Below are positions 6,741 to 14,017 of a DNA stretch of 14,269 bases, piece after piece; position 1 is the first letter of the stretch, and every line of letters begins with the position of its first letter. The position numbers and the translations under genes were made by a program. Below the pieces are notes generated by a model that saw only the letters and a list, made by a program, of their open reading frames with translations, was not told the DNA's origin and did not search any database. This stretch comes from Candidatus Faecivivens stercoravium (GTDB taxonomy: Bacteria; Bacillota; Clostridia; Oscillospirales; Ruminococcaceae). The stretch lies in assembly GCA_018712425.1 (NCBI GenBank), contig DVHA01000050.1, forward strand, positions 1 to 14,269, given 5' to 3'.

Positions 6741-7925
6741 ATGGATTATGAAACGATTTTAAACCGGCAGTTTGTCATGACCGATACCGGACGGATTGAC
6801 CGGGTGAAAGACCTGTACACCACCTTTAATCCGGAGGTCGACCTGGAAGCGCTGAAAAAAGGCGGGTTTTTAGAGGCTTTAAACGAGATGATGGAGCCGG
6901 TGCTGATGGATTTGGATGACCATTCCCCGGCGGTGCTGGCCTACTGGGCCAAGCGGGGGATGGTCAAGGAGTTTCACGGCCGGGACAAGCCGATGAGCTG
7001 GAGCGAATATGAGATGAAGACCGGCTACCACTGGCGGGAACCGGAAGGCGGCGCGCCCCAGAACCGGACGAAGGGCTGGAACGCCTTTGTGCCGGTGTCG
7101 GCCTTTGCCCCCGAAAATAAGGGCCGTTTGTACCCAGCGGTCGTCATGCTCCACGGCGGGTTTAATCCCGTCAGCATCGTCGACGGCTGGGGGTTCCCCC
7201 AGGAGGCGGCCCGGCGGGAATGGATTGTCATCGCGCCGGCCCTTGAGCTGGACGACCTGCTGGATGAGGTGTTGGCGGAGGCGATGGCCCTTTACCCGAT
7301 CGACCCCGAACGAATCTATATCGCCGGATTTTCTTACGGCGGCTTTATGACCAACACCATCGCCTGCAAGCGCCCGGACGTCTACGCGGCGGCGGCCCCC
7401 TGCGGCGCGCCGCTGTCCAGCGGATGGGTGGGGGAGGCGATCGGCGGCGAGCCGCAGACGCCCTTTGACGGCGTCTACCGCGGGAAAAGCTATATGCCGG
7501 TGATGAACGTCATCGGCAACCTCGACGGCCATCGGTTTCCCTATTATGATTACCAGGGCTTTATGCATTTCCAGGACGGCCCGGAGGCGCTGGTCGAGGG
7601 GCTAAACCACTGGGCGCGGGTAAACGGTGCGCCGGAGGTTTTACTGGAAACGGTGATGGCGCTGAAAGGCCGGGAGGGGCTCTCCCCGGAAGAACGGAAC
7701 ATCGGCCTGCCGCTTGCGCCGGACTGCCGCCGGACGGTGGTGGCCGATGGGGTGACCAACTATATCGCCGATTTGAAGAGCGCCGACGGGATTGTACGGG
7801 TGCGGGTGATGTGCGAGATGAATATGCCTCATTGGCCGACACCTGAGATGGTCCGGCAGATTTTTGACTTCTTTTCCCATTTCAGCCGCGACCGGGAAAC
7901 AGGGGAGAGCATCTACACGCCGTAA
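6741..7925 (+). CDS. Alpha/beta-hydrolase esterase, CE1/PHB-depolymerase-like
   Basis: This is a 394-residue protein with no signal peptide. Residues 1-110 are a helical, unassigned N-terminal part. The catalytic domain begins with the oxyanion strand VVMLHGG (134-140), then S198 in IAGFSYGG, a probable acid at D262 in VIGNLDGH, and H364 in NMPHWPTPEMV. The last motif and the following helix resemble the HTWPG-type ending of PHB-depolymerase/feruloyl-esterase (LpqC-like) proteins. Such enzymes cut carboxylic esters, including acetyl and hydroxycinnamoyl groups on sugars. The start at 6741 has AAAGGAGG eight bases upstream. It stands alone between the terminator at 6537-6569 and promoter C, and no terminator is visible after its stop. 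Its promoter is of the same regulated class as the importer's. A role in deacylating the imported substrate is inferred; a peptidase function is less likely. Confidence 0.86.
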   Translation: MDYETILNRQFVMTDTGRIDRVKDLYTTFNPEVDLEALKKGGFLEALNEMMEPVLMDLDDHSPAVLAYWAKRGMVKEFHGRDKPMSWSEYEMKTGYHWREPEGGAPQNRTKGWNAFVPVSAFAPENKGRLYPAVVMLHGGFNPVSIVDGWGFPQEAARREWIVIAPALELDDLLDEVLAEAMALYPIDPERIYIAGFSYGGFMTNTIACKRPDVYAAAAPCGAPLSSGWVGEAIGGEPQTPFDGVYRGKSYMPVMNVIGNLDGHRFPYYDYQGFMHFQDGPEALVEGLNHWARVNGAPEVLLETVMALKGREGLSPEERNIGLPLAPDCRRTVVADGVTNYIADLKSADGIVRVRVMCEMNMPHWPTPEMVRQIFDFFSHFSRDRETGESIYTP

Positions 7926-7949
7926 GATGTTCACAGTTTGTCAAAAGAT

Positions 7950-8009
7950 ACAAAATCGAAAATCCACTGCACTTTTTTAAAAGCAATCGGTTCCGCCGTC
8001 CGGTATAAT
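7950..8009 (+). promoter_or_regulatory. Regulated promoter C: 21-bp direct repeat plus -10
   Basis: Half-site 1 is ACAAAATCGAAAAT (from 7950) and half-site 2 is ACTTTTTTAAAAGC (from 7971), again 21 bp apart. A perfect TATAAT (8004-8009) begins 33 bp after half-site 2. The stretch is collinear with promoter A over 37 bases without a gap. It serves the solute-binding protein and the ABC operon. Confidence 0.74.
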
Positions 8010-8065
8010 AGAGGCATCAAAGGGGTTCACCCATCCGGACATTCGGCACAGAAAGGAAATGGATT

Positions 8066-9634
8066 ATGAAAAAGAGAATTTTGGCCTGCATCTTTGCGGC
8101 GGCAACCCTCGCCTCCCTCGCGTCCTGCGGCAATGGCGGCGGCAGCAGTTCTTCCACCAGCACGGCTTCCGGCGAATCGGGCGGGGAAAGCGCCGCGGCG
8201 GAAGTGACGACGGTCGACTACCACTATGTCAACTTTGGCACGATTGCCGAGACCGAGCCGGTCGACGATGTGATCAACGAACATCTGGAGAGCATCGGCT
8301 CCGACGTCCGCATCAGCCTGCATATGTACGACGCCGCTTCCTACAACACCCAGATGGACCTGATGATCTCCTCCGGCGACCCGGTCGACCTGTATATCCC
8401 GCTGACCGGCGTCTCCACCAACGCCGCCCAGGGGAAACTCTACGACATCACCGATATCGCCGAGGCCAACTGCCCGAACGCGCTGGAAATGACTTCCGAC
8501 TGGCTGGATACCTGCACTGTAGACGGCCGTCTCTATGCGATTCCGGTTTATAAGGGCGCAATGCTCCAGAACTATCTGATTGTTAACAAGGATATGGCGG
8601 ACGAGTACGGCATCGACCCGTCGGAATATGAAGGCCAGCCCCTTTCGGCAATCGAGCCGATGCTTCAGCAGATCCACGAGGCTAACCCGGACATCTTCCC
8701 GGTTGTCCCCTTAAACGCCAATGCCTACAACTTCCTTGATTTCTTTATCGGCGCGACCAACGGTTATAAGATCGACATGCTGGGCGACCGCACCAGCACC
8801 TGCACCGGCTGCATCGTCGGCGACGATATGACCGTCGTCAATCTTTACTCGACCGACGCTTTCAGAGAGTGCTGCGAGCTGGCTTATGACTGGATGCAGA
8901 AGGGGTATCTGATGCCCGACACGTCGACCTCGCCCGATTCGGCATCTACTTTGATGGCGGCCAGCCGCGGCTTCTGCACCACCGGCGGGTACGGCAACTC
9001 GCCCGAGATGATGGAGACAAACTCCAGCCTGAGCGGCAACGCGAACTCCAGCTACTATGTCTGCCTGGAACAGCCCTATATGACCACTTCGACCATCGGC
9101 GTCACCACTTGCGTCGGCATCACTTCCGAACATCCGGAGGCGGCGCTGCGGATGCTGGACCTCTTCTATACCGATGAGTTTGTCATCAACTCGATCCTCT
9201 ACGGCGTAGAGGGCCGGGACTATGTCAAGGTGACCGACCAGACCATCGCCTTCCCTGAAGGGGTCGATTCCACCAACGTTTCCTATGACTCCAACACCAC
9301 CTGCGGTATCATCGGCAGCCAGTTTATCCAGTGGGGCCGGAACGTCGACGAGGAGCTGCTGCTGGCCGACCGGGAGTTCATGCAGACCAACATCGACAAC
9401 GCCGTCAAGTCCCCGGCTTTCGGTTTCAGCTTCGATGCGACCAGCGTCCGCACCCAGGTCTCCTCGGTCAACAACGTCATCACCCAGTACTTTAACGCTC
9501 TGACCAACGGCGAGCTGGATCCCAGCACGATGATCGACGAGTTCAACACCGCCCTGGAAGCGGCCGGTTTGAACGATATTATTGCGGAAAAACAGGCGCA
9601 GCTGGACGCGTGGGCTGCCGCGCAGCAATCCTAA
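8066..9634 (+). CDS. ABC importer solute-binding lipoprotein, LplA/LipO-like
   Basis: This is a 522-residue extracytoplasmic binding protein. It has a lipoprotein signal peptide with lipobox L18-A19-S20-C21, then a Gly/Ser-rich tether (about 22-50), then a family-1-like solute-binding fold. The last about 130 residues, including FGFSFDATSVRTQVSSV and the amphipathic IAEKQAQLDAW ending, resemble the DUF3502 C-terminal domain of LipO-type proteins. Such proteins capture oligosaccharides or complex glycosides at the outer membrane face and deliver them to LplB/LplC-type permeases, which follow here. The start at 8066 has AAAGGA upstream; the ATG at 8059 is in another frame and gives a non-signal protein. 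The 5' leader after promoter C is about 50 bases. The ligand is unknown. It may also inform the divergent sensor kinase. Confidence 0.93.
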   Translation: MKKRILACIFAAATLASLASCGNGGGSSSSTSTASGESGGESAAAEVTTVDYHYVNFGTIAETEPVDDVINEHLESIGSDVRISLHMYDAASYNTQMDLMISSGDPVDLYIPLTGVSTNAAQGKLYDITDIAEANCPNALEMTSDWLDTCTVDGRLYAIPVYKGAMLQNYLIVNKDMADEYGIDPSEYEGQPLSAIEPMLQQIHEANPDIFPVVPLNANAYNFLDFFIGATNGYKIDMLGDRTSTCTGCIVGDDMTVVNLYSTDAFRECCELAYDWMQKGYLMPDTSTSPDSASTLMAASRGFCTTGGYGNSPEMMETNSSLSGNANSSYYVCLEQPYMTTSTIGVTTCVGITSEHPEAALRMLDLFYTDEFVINSILYGVEGRDYVKVTDQTIAFPEGVDSTNVSYDSNTTCGIIGSQFIQWGRNVDEELLLADREFMQTNIDNAVKSPAFGFSFDATSVRTQVSSVNNVITQYFNALTNGELDPSTMIDEFNTALEAAGLNDIIAEKQAQLDAWAAAQQS

Positions 9635-9646
9635 AACCTTTCATCT

Positions 9647-9686
9647 GAAAGCCCGCCGCACCTAAAACCCGTCGCGGCGGGCTTTC
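9647..9686 (+). terminator. Strong intercistronic hairpin (attenuator / mRNA stabiliser)
   Basis: A perfect 13-bp GC-rich stem, GAAAGCCCGCCGC (9647-9659) with GCGGCGGGCTTTC (9674-9686), encloses a 14-base loop 12 bases after the binding-protein stop. No T run follows (the next bases are ACTCC), so full termination is unlikely. A small second hairpin, GGCGG (9692-9696) with CCGCC (9702-9706), follows. Such structures commonly protect the binding-protein mRNA from 3' decay and lower downstream permease expression. Confidence 0.75.
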
Positions 9687-9731
9687 ACTCCGGCGGAACT
9701 TCCGCCAGAACCTGAAAAAGGAGTTATCGTT

Positions 9732-10661
9732 ATGGCCAAAGCGAAAACCGCCGGCCGGCTGCAGCTCAAAAAGGACCTTCCGCTGCTCTTTTTGTGCCTG
9801 CCGGGCGTTATTTATCTGATTATCAACAACTATATGCCGATGTTCGGGCTGTTTATCGCCTTTAAGGACATCAACTACGCCAAGGGCATCTTCGGCAGCG
9901 ACTGGGCGGGGCTTAAAAACTTCGAATTCCTTTTCGCCACCAACGACGCCTTTATCATGATTCGCAACACCATCCTGTATAACATCGCCTTTATCGTCAT
10001 CGGGACGGTCCTGTCGGTCTTTGTGGCGATCCTCTTCAGTGAGATGGGGGCGAACATCTTTGCCAAGATCTACCAGGCGGGGATGGTCTTCCCCAACCTC
10101 GTTTCGATGGTTATTGTCGCCTATATCGCCTATGCGTTCCTCAACAGCTCTTCCGGGTTCATCAACATGACCATTTTAAAGGCTTTTGGCATCGACCCGG
10201 TCTCCTGGTATTCCAAGCCGAACGCCTGGCCGGTCATTTTGATGGTCGTTTACATCTGGAAGAACGTCGGCTACAGCTCGATTATCTACATCTCCAACAT
10301 TGCCGGCATCGACAAGGGTATTTATGAGGCGGCGAAGATCGACGGGGCCGGGAAGTTCCGGCAGATTGTCAATATCACCCTCCCGATGCTCAAGCCGACC
10401 ATCGTCATCATGACGCTGATGGCGGTCGGTCGGATCTTCAACTCCGACTTCGGCCTTTTCTACCAGGTCCCGATGAACTCCGGTACCCTCTACTCCACCA
10501 CCCAGACGATCGATACCTACGTCTACCGGGCGCTGATGGAGCGCAACGACATCGGTATGTCCGCCGCCGCCGGGTTCTTGCAGTCGATTGTCGGCTTTGT
10601 GCTGGTGGTCGGCGCCAACCTGCTGGTCCGGCATGTCGACCCGGACAACGCCCTCTTCTAA
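9732..10661 (+). CDS. ABC transporter permease, LplB-like
   Basis: This is a 309-residue integral membrane subunit of a CUT1-type sugar importer. Six membrane segments are visible at roughly 16-34, 80-104, 118-138, 165-188, 222-240 and 278-299. The cytoplasmic EAA loop, YEAAKIDGAGKFRQ with ITLP (about 198-218), is where the ATPase docks. The N-terminal NNYMPMFGLFIAFKD segment and the C-terminal DPDNALF are typical of the LplB/YtcP group. The start at 9732 has AAAAGGAG eight bases upstream. The gene follows the binding protein after a hairpin and precedes the partner permease by 18 bases. No ATPase gene is present, so the pair must use an ATPase encoded elsewhere, as MsmK-type shared ATPases do in other Firmicutes. 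Confidence 0.95.
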   Translation: MAKAKTAGRLQLKKDLPLLFLCLPGVIYLIINNYMPMFGLFIAFKDINYAKGIFGSDWAGLKNFEFLFATNDAFIMIRNTILYNIAFIVIGTVLSVFVAILFSEMGANIFAKIYQAGMVFPNLVSMVIVAYIAYAFLNSSSGFINMTILKAFGIDPVSWYSKPNAWPVILMVVYIWKNVGYSSIIYISNIAGIDKGIYEAAKIDGAGKFRQIVNITLPMLKPTIVIMTLMAVGRIFNSDFGLFYQVPMNSGTLYSTTQTIDTYVYRALMERNDIGMSAAAGFLQSIVGFVLVVGANLLVRHVDPDNALF

Positions 10662-10679
10662 GCGAAAGGAGTCTTATCC

Positions 10680-11585
10680 ATGCATGAAATCAAGACCCGC
10701 AGTGAGAAGGCGTTCCAGATTTTCGCGTTTGTCTTCCTCACCCTTCTGACCATCTTCGCCCTGGCGCCCTTTGTGCTGATTATCTCCGCCTCGCTGACCG
10801 AGGAGAATACCCTCGCGGTCGGCGGCTACCAGTTCTGGCCGAAGGTCTTCAGCGGCGCGGCTTATGAATACCTCTTTACCAAGGCCGGGACCATCTTAAA
10901 CGCCTACGGCATCTCGATTATCGTCACCGCTGTCGGTACGGTGGTCAGTTTGATTATTTCCCCCATGCTCGCTTACCCGATGTCCCGCAAGGACTTCCGG
11001 TTCCGCAACTTCCTCGCTTTCTTCGTTTTCTTTACAATGATCTTTTCGGGCGGGCTGGTGCCGTCCTATATGATGTGGACCCGGATTTTCCAAATCAAGG
11101 ACACCATCTTTGCGCTGATTATCCCCAACTACCTGATGGGGGCGTTTAATATTTTCCTGCTGCGCAACTACTTCACCAACTCGATCCCCGTTTCGCTGAT
11201 TGAATCGGCCCAGCTGGACGGCGCGAAGGAGCTGACCATCTTCTTTAAGATTATCCTGCCGCTGTCTACCCCGGTTCTGGCGACGGTCGGGCTGTTTGTC
11301 GGGCTGGCCTACTGGAATGACTGGACCAACGGTCTCTACTACATCACCGACACCGCCCTCTATTCGATTCAGAACCTGTTGAACCGGCTGATGCAGAACA
11401 TCGAGTATTTAAAGTCCGGCAGCGCCATTTCCAACATCGCCGGGAATATCGACACCTCCCAGATGCCCTCCACCTCGATTCGGATGGCCATCGCGGTGGT
11501 TGCGGTCCTGCCGATTATCATCATCTTCCCGTTTATACAGAAGTACTTTATCAAAGGCGTCGTCGTCGGCGCGGTCAAGGGGTAA
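10680..11585 (+). CDS. ABC transporter permease, LplC-like
   Basis: This is the second permease subunit, 301 residues, with six membrane segments at about 13-37, 76-98, 110-130, 142-161, 197-216 and 266-285. Its EAA loop is IESAQLDGAKELTIFFK followed by ILPL (174-195). The C-terminal KYFIKGVVVGAVKG ending is characteristic of the LplC/YtcP-type subunit. ATG 10680 has AAAGGAG about eight bases upstream. It forms the heterodimeric channel with the preceding gene product and accepts substrate from the lipoprotein at 8066-9634. It is followed by an 81-base gap and then the serine hydrolase, with no strong terminator between them. Confidence 0.95.
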   Translation: MHEIKTRSEKAFQIFAFVFLTLLTIFALAPFVLIISASLTEENTLAVGGYQFWPKVFSGAAYEYLFTKAGTILNAYGISIIVTAVGTVVSLIISPMLAYPMSRKDFRFRNFLAFFVFFTMIFSGGLVPSYMMWTRIFQIKDTIFALIIPNYLMGAFNIFLLRNYFTNSIPVSLIESAQLDGAKELTIFFKIILPLSTPVLATVGLFVGLAYWNDWTNGLYYITDTALYSIQNLLNRLMQNIEYLKSGSAISNIAGNIDTSQMPSTSIRMAIAVVAVLPIIIIFPFIQKYFIKGVVVGAVKG

Positions 11586-11625
11586 ACCCTTGCAAAAAGG
11601 GGCGGTTTGTGATACCCTCGTATCA
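11584..11625 (+). other. Intergenic hairpins between permease and serine hydrolase
   Basis: Two weak structures lie in this gap. AAACC (11584-11588) can pair with GGTTT (11604-11608) around a partly paired CCTT/AAGG interior. TGATAC (11610-11615) and GTATCA (11620-11625) form a perfect 6-bp inverted repeat with loop CCTC. Neither is followed directly by a T run. They may act as a partial attenuator, or the second as a small operator. I see no convincing promoter here, so read-through from the ABC genes is assumed. Confidence 0.35.
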
Positions 11626-11666
11626 AAGCGTCTTCTCCATTTTTTGACAGAAAAGAGGTTTTTTCC

Positions 11667-13160
11667 ATGGTTCGAAAAGAATTTCCCCGCTGCACCCCCG
11701 AATCGGTCGGGATTTCCAGCGCCGCTATCTCCCGGTTCCTTGACCGGCTGGAGAGCGGGTTTACCGAGATGCACGGCCTGATGATTATGCGCCGGAGCAG
11801 GGTCTGCGCCGAAGGATGGTGGGCCCCTTATGCCCCCGGCCTCCGGCACGGGTTACAGTCTCACACCAAAACCTACGCCGCCACTGCGGTCGGCATCGCC
11901 GTCACCGAGGGGAAGGTCAGCCTCGACGAGCGGGTGATCGATATCTTTCCGGAATTTGCGCCGGAAAACCCTAGCGAGAACCTGAAAAAGCTGACCGTCC
12001 ACAACGTCCTGTCGATGGGGTGCGGGATGGAGGAGATGCCCCGGCCGACTGAAAACTGGATCCGCGATTTCCTCTCGATTCCGGTCGTGCATGAACCAGG
12101 CACCGCTTATATGTACAACAGCACCGGTTCGACGCTGCTGGCGGCCATCGTCAAAAAGAAGACCGGCGAGGATATGATGGCGTATTTAAAGCCCCGGCTG
12201 TTTGACAAGATCGGCATTGACGCGGACAACCTGAAGATGGGCCGGATGCCCGACGGGACGCCGGTCGGGGGCGGCGGGATGCTCGCTACCACTGAGGATA
12301 ACCTCCGGCTGATGAAGCTGTACGCCGACGGCGGCGTCTGGGAGGGAGAGCGAATTCTGTCGGACGATTATGTGAAACGGGCCACCACCAACCAGAACGA
12401 TTCGGCTACCGAGGCAATCAACAACCCGCCGGCGCTGGACAACTTCGTCGGGTACGGCTACCAGATCTGGATGTGCCGCCCGAAGGGGGTCTACCGGGCC
12501 GATGGGGCGATGGGACAGTTTACGATTGTCGACCCCTCCCGCGACCTGATCATTGCGATCAACGAGACCGCCACCGGCGCTCACTGGGCGCAGGAGACGC
12601 TGAACGTCTGCTGGGAATTCCTTGAGGAGATCGATCCCGAGACGGCGATGACGCCGGAAAACCCCGCCCTTTCGGAGGCGCTGGCCCGGCGGATGAAGAT
12701 GCTGGCGATTCCGGCTTCCCTTTACGCGCCGTTCGGCAGTTTCCCGGAGGGGAGCTTTGCGGTCAAGTCCGGCCAGGTCCATCTGGAAAACCAGGTGCTC
12801 GGGTTTATGTCGGGGGAGGCGCCCGGAGCGGGGCTGACCCGGTTTGGATTCTCGGAAGGGGAGGACGGCTGCGTGACGCTGGCGGCGGAGATCGATGGGA
12901 AGCCTTATTCCCTCAGCGTCGCCGTTGACGGTCGGCGGGCGCTGAACCGGCTGCCGGCGGGGCTGGTCTCCCAGGTTTACCTGTCGGGCTACTGGAAAGA
13001 GGCGGATACCTTCGCCGTCCGGGCCCGGTGGATTGAAACCTGTTTTGAAAAGGAAGTCTGCTTCCAGTTTATCGGGGACCGCTGCGTCGTGACCGAGGAA
13101 GAAGTCGTCGGTGGGTTCTTAAACCGGCCGGTTACACCCGCTGAGGCGGTCAAACAGTAA
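11667..13160 (+). CDS. Serine hydrolase, beta-lactamase (class C) / esterase fold
   Basis: This is a 497-residue cytoplasmic member of the Beta-lactamase (PF00144) family. The nucleophile motif SxxK is S65-H66-T67-K68. The second motif reads YMYNS with Y150, where many esterases have YSN. The third, usually HxG or KTG, is replaced by GAMGQF (280-285). Residues 1-320 are the catalytic domain; about 330-497 form an extra C-terminal domain rich in beta-strand-like sequence. Relatives include esterases, DD-peptidases and amidases. The missing KTG and signal peptide argue against a periplasmic beta-lactamase or peptidoglycan role. ATG 11667 has GAGG about eight bases upstream. It lies 81 bases after the permease and 11 bases before the Nif3-like gene, with the same orientation, so it is probably part of the import operon. 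A small-molecule esterase is the best guess. Confidence 0.87.
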   Translation: MVRKEFPRCTPESVGISSAAISRFLDRLESGFTEMHGLMIMRRSRVCAEGWWAPYAPGLRHGLQSHTKTYAATAVGIAVTEGKVSLDERVIDIFPEFAPENPSENLKKLTVHNVLSMGCGMEEMPRPTENWIRDFLSIPVVHEPGTAYMYNSTGSTLLAAIVKKKTGEDMMAYLKPRLFDKIGIDADNLKMGRMPDGTPVGGGGMLATTEDNLRLMKLYADGGVWEGERILSDDYVKRATTNQNDSATEAINNPPALDNFVGYGYQIWMCRPKGVYRADGAMGQFTIVDPSRDLIIAINETATGAHWAQETLNVCWEFLEEIDPETAMTPENPALSEALARRMKMLAIPASLYAPFGSFPEGSFAVKSGQVHLENQVLGFMSGEAPGAGLTRFGFSEGEDGCVTLAAEIDGKPYSLSVAVDGRRALNRLPAGLVSQVYLSGYWKEADTFAVRARWIETCFEKEVCFQFIGDRCVVTEEEVVGGFLNRPVTPAEAVKQ

Positions 13161-13171
13161 GGAGAAGGATT

Positions 13172-14017
13172 ATGAAAGTTAAAGAAGTGATTGCGGCGTT
13201 GGAAAACGCGATTCCGCTGCCGTTCCCGCAGACCTGCGACATTTACCACATCGGCAACCCGGAGGCGGAGGTCCAAAAGATCGCGTCGGTCTTTATGGCG
13301 GATGTTGAGGTGATCCGGAAGGCGGCCGCGGAAGGGGTCAACCTGATCATCACCCATGAGCCCACCTGGCACAACGGCCTTTCGCTGCCCCTCTGGGACG
13401 ACGGGCAGGGCTGGACAGTGGCCGGGCCGGAGTTTGACTGGCTGCGGCGGGACCCGGTGGCCCTGGAAAAGAAAAAACTCATCGAGGAAAACGGCATCAC
13501 CATCTACCGTTCCCACGACCGGATGCATTTCCACAAGCCCGACCTGATCTACCAGGGGTGGATTCAGGAGATGGGCTGGGAAAGCTTCCTCCGGCAGGAC
13601 GAGACGATGTGGCATTACGACATCCCGGCAACGACGCTGGGCGGGCTCGCCGACTTCTTTAAGGAGAAGTTGGGGATGGATGCCGTCCAGGTGATCGGCG
13701 ACCCCAATCAGAAGGCGGAACACCTTTCGGTGCTGGTCGGCGGCGGGTCGCTGGGGCTGGGCGACGAGCTGATGCCGATGCGGGATATGATGGAAAAGGG
13801 GATCGACACGCTGGTCTGCGGCGAGACGACCGAATGGACCTCGATCTCTTACGTCCGGGACGCGGCCCAGCTGGGGCTGGGCAAGGGGATGATCATCCTC
13901 GGCCACAACCGGACCGAAGAGGCAGGGATGAAGCACTTCCCGGCATTCCTCCAGCCGCTGGTGGGGGATATCCCGGTGGTCTTTATCCCCTCCGGAGAAC
14001 CGGTTTGCTATTTGTAA
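13172..14017 (+). CDS. Nif3-like dinuclear metal-centre protein
   Basis: This is a 281-residue member of the NIF3/YbgI family (PF01784), whose proteins form hexameric rings with a two-metal site and mostly unknown activity. Visible metal-site motifs are IITHEP (H62, E63), SHDRMH (H115, H119) and ILGHNRTEE (H245, E249). The usual family pattern is THHP, AHTNLD and GHxxSE, so the second His is Glu here and the Asp is His. The C-terminal part, with VLVGGGSLG and VCGETTEWTSISYVRDAAQLG, matches the family core. The start at 13172 has AAGGAG eight bases upstream, 11 bases after the serine hydrolase, indicating a common transcript. A metal-dependent hydrolase acting in the same pathway is a reasonable inference. 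No terminator hairpin is evident after its stop. Confidence 0.82.
   Translation: MKVKEVIAALENAIPLPFPQTCDIYHIGNPEAEVQKIASVFMADVEVIRKAAAEGVNLIITHEPTWHNGLSLPLWDDGQGWTVAGPEFDWLRRDPVALEKKKLIEENGITIYRSHDRMHFHKPDLIYQGWIQEMGWESFLRQDETMWHYDIPATTLGGLADFFKEKLGMDAVQVIGDPNQKAEHLSVLVGGGSLGLGDELMPMRDMMEKGIDTLVCGETTEWTSISYVRDAAQLGLGKGMIILGHNRTEEAGMKHFPAFLQPLVGDIPVVFIPSGEPVCYL

Noticed and set aside
8059..8553. Overlapping open frame starting 7 bases before the lipoprotein
   Set aside because: It lies in a different frame and gives an Arg/Pro-rich product, whereas the frame from 8066 gives a textbook lipoprotein signal peptide.
8711..9628. Minus-strand open frame opposite the solute-binding protein
   Set aside because: It is antisense to a well supported gene, and its Val/Gly/Asp-rich sequence is typical of reversed GC-rich codons.
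11643..11648. TTGACA before the serine hydrolase as a promoter -35
   Set aside because: A -10 at normal spacing would fall inside the coding start, and no TATAAT-like hexamer is there.
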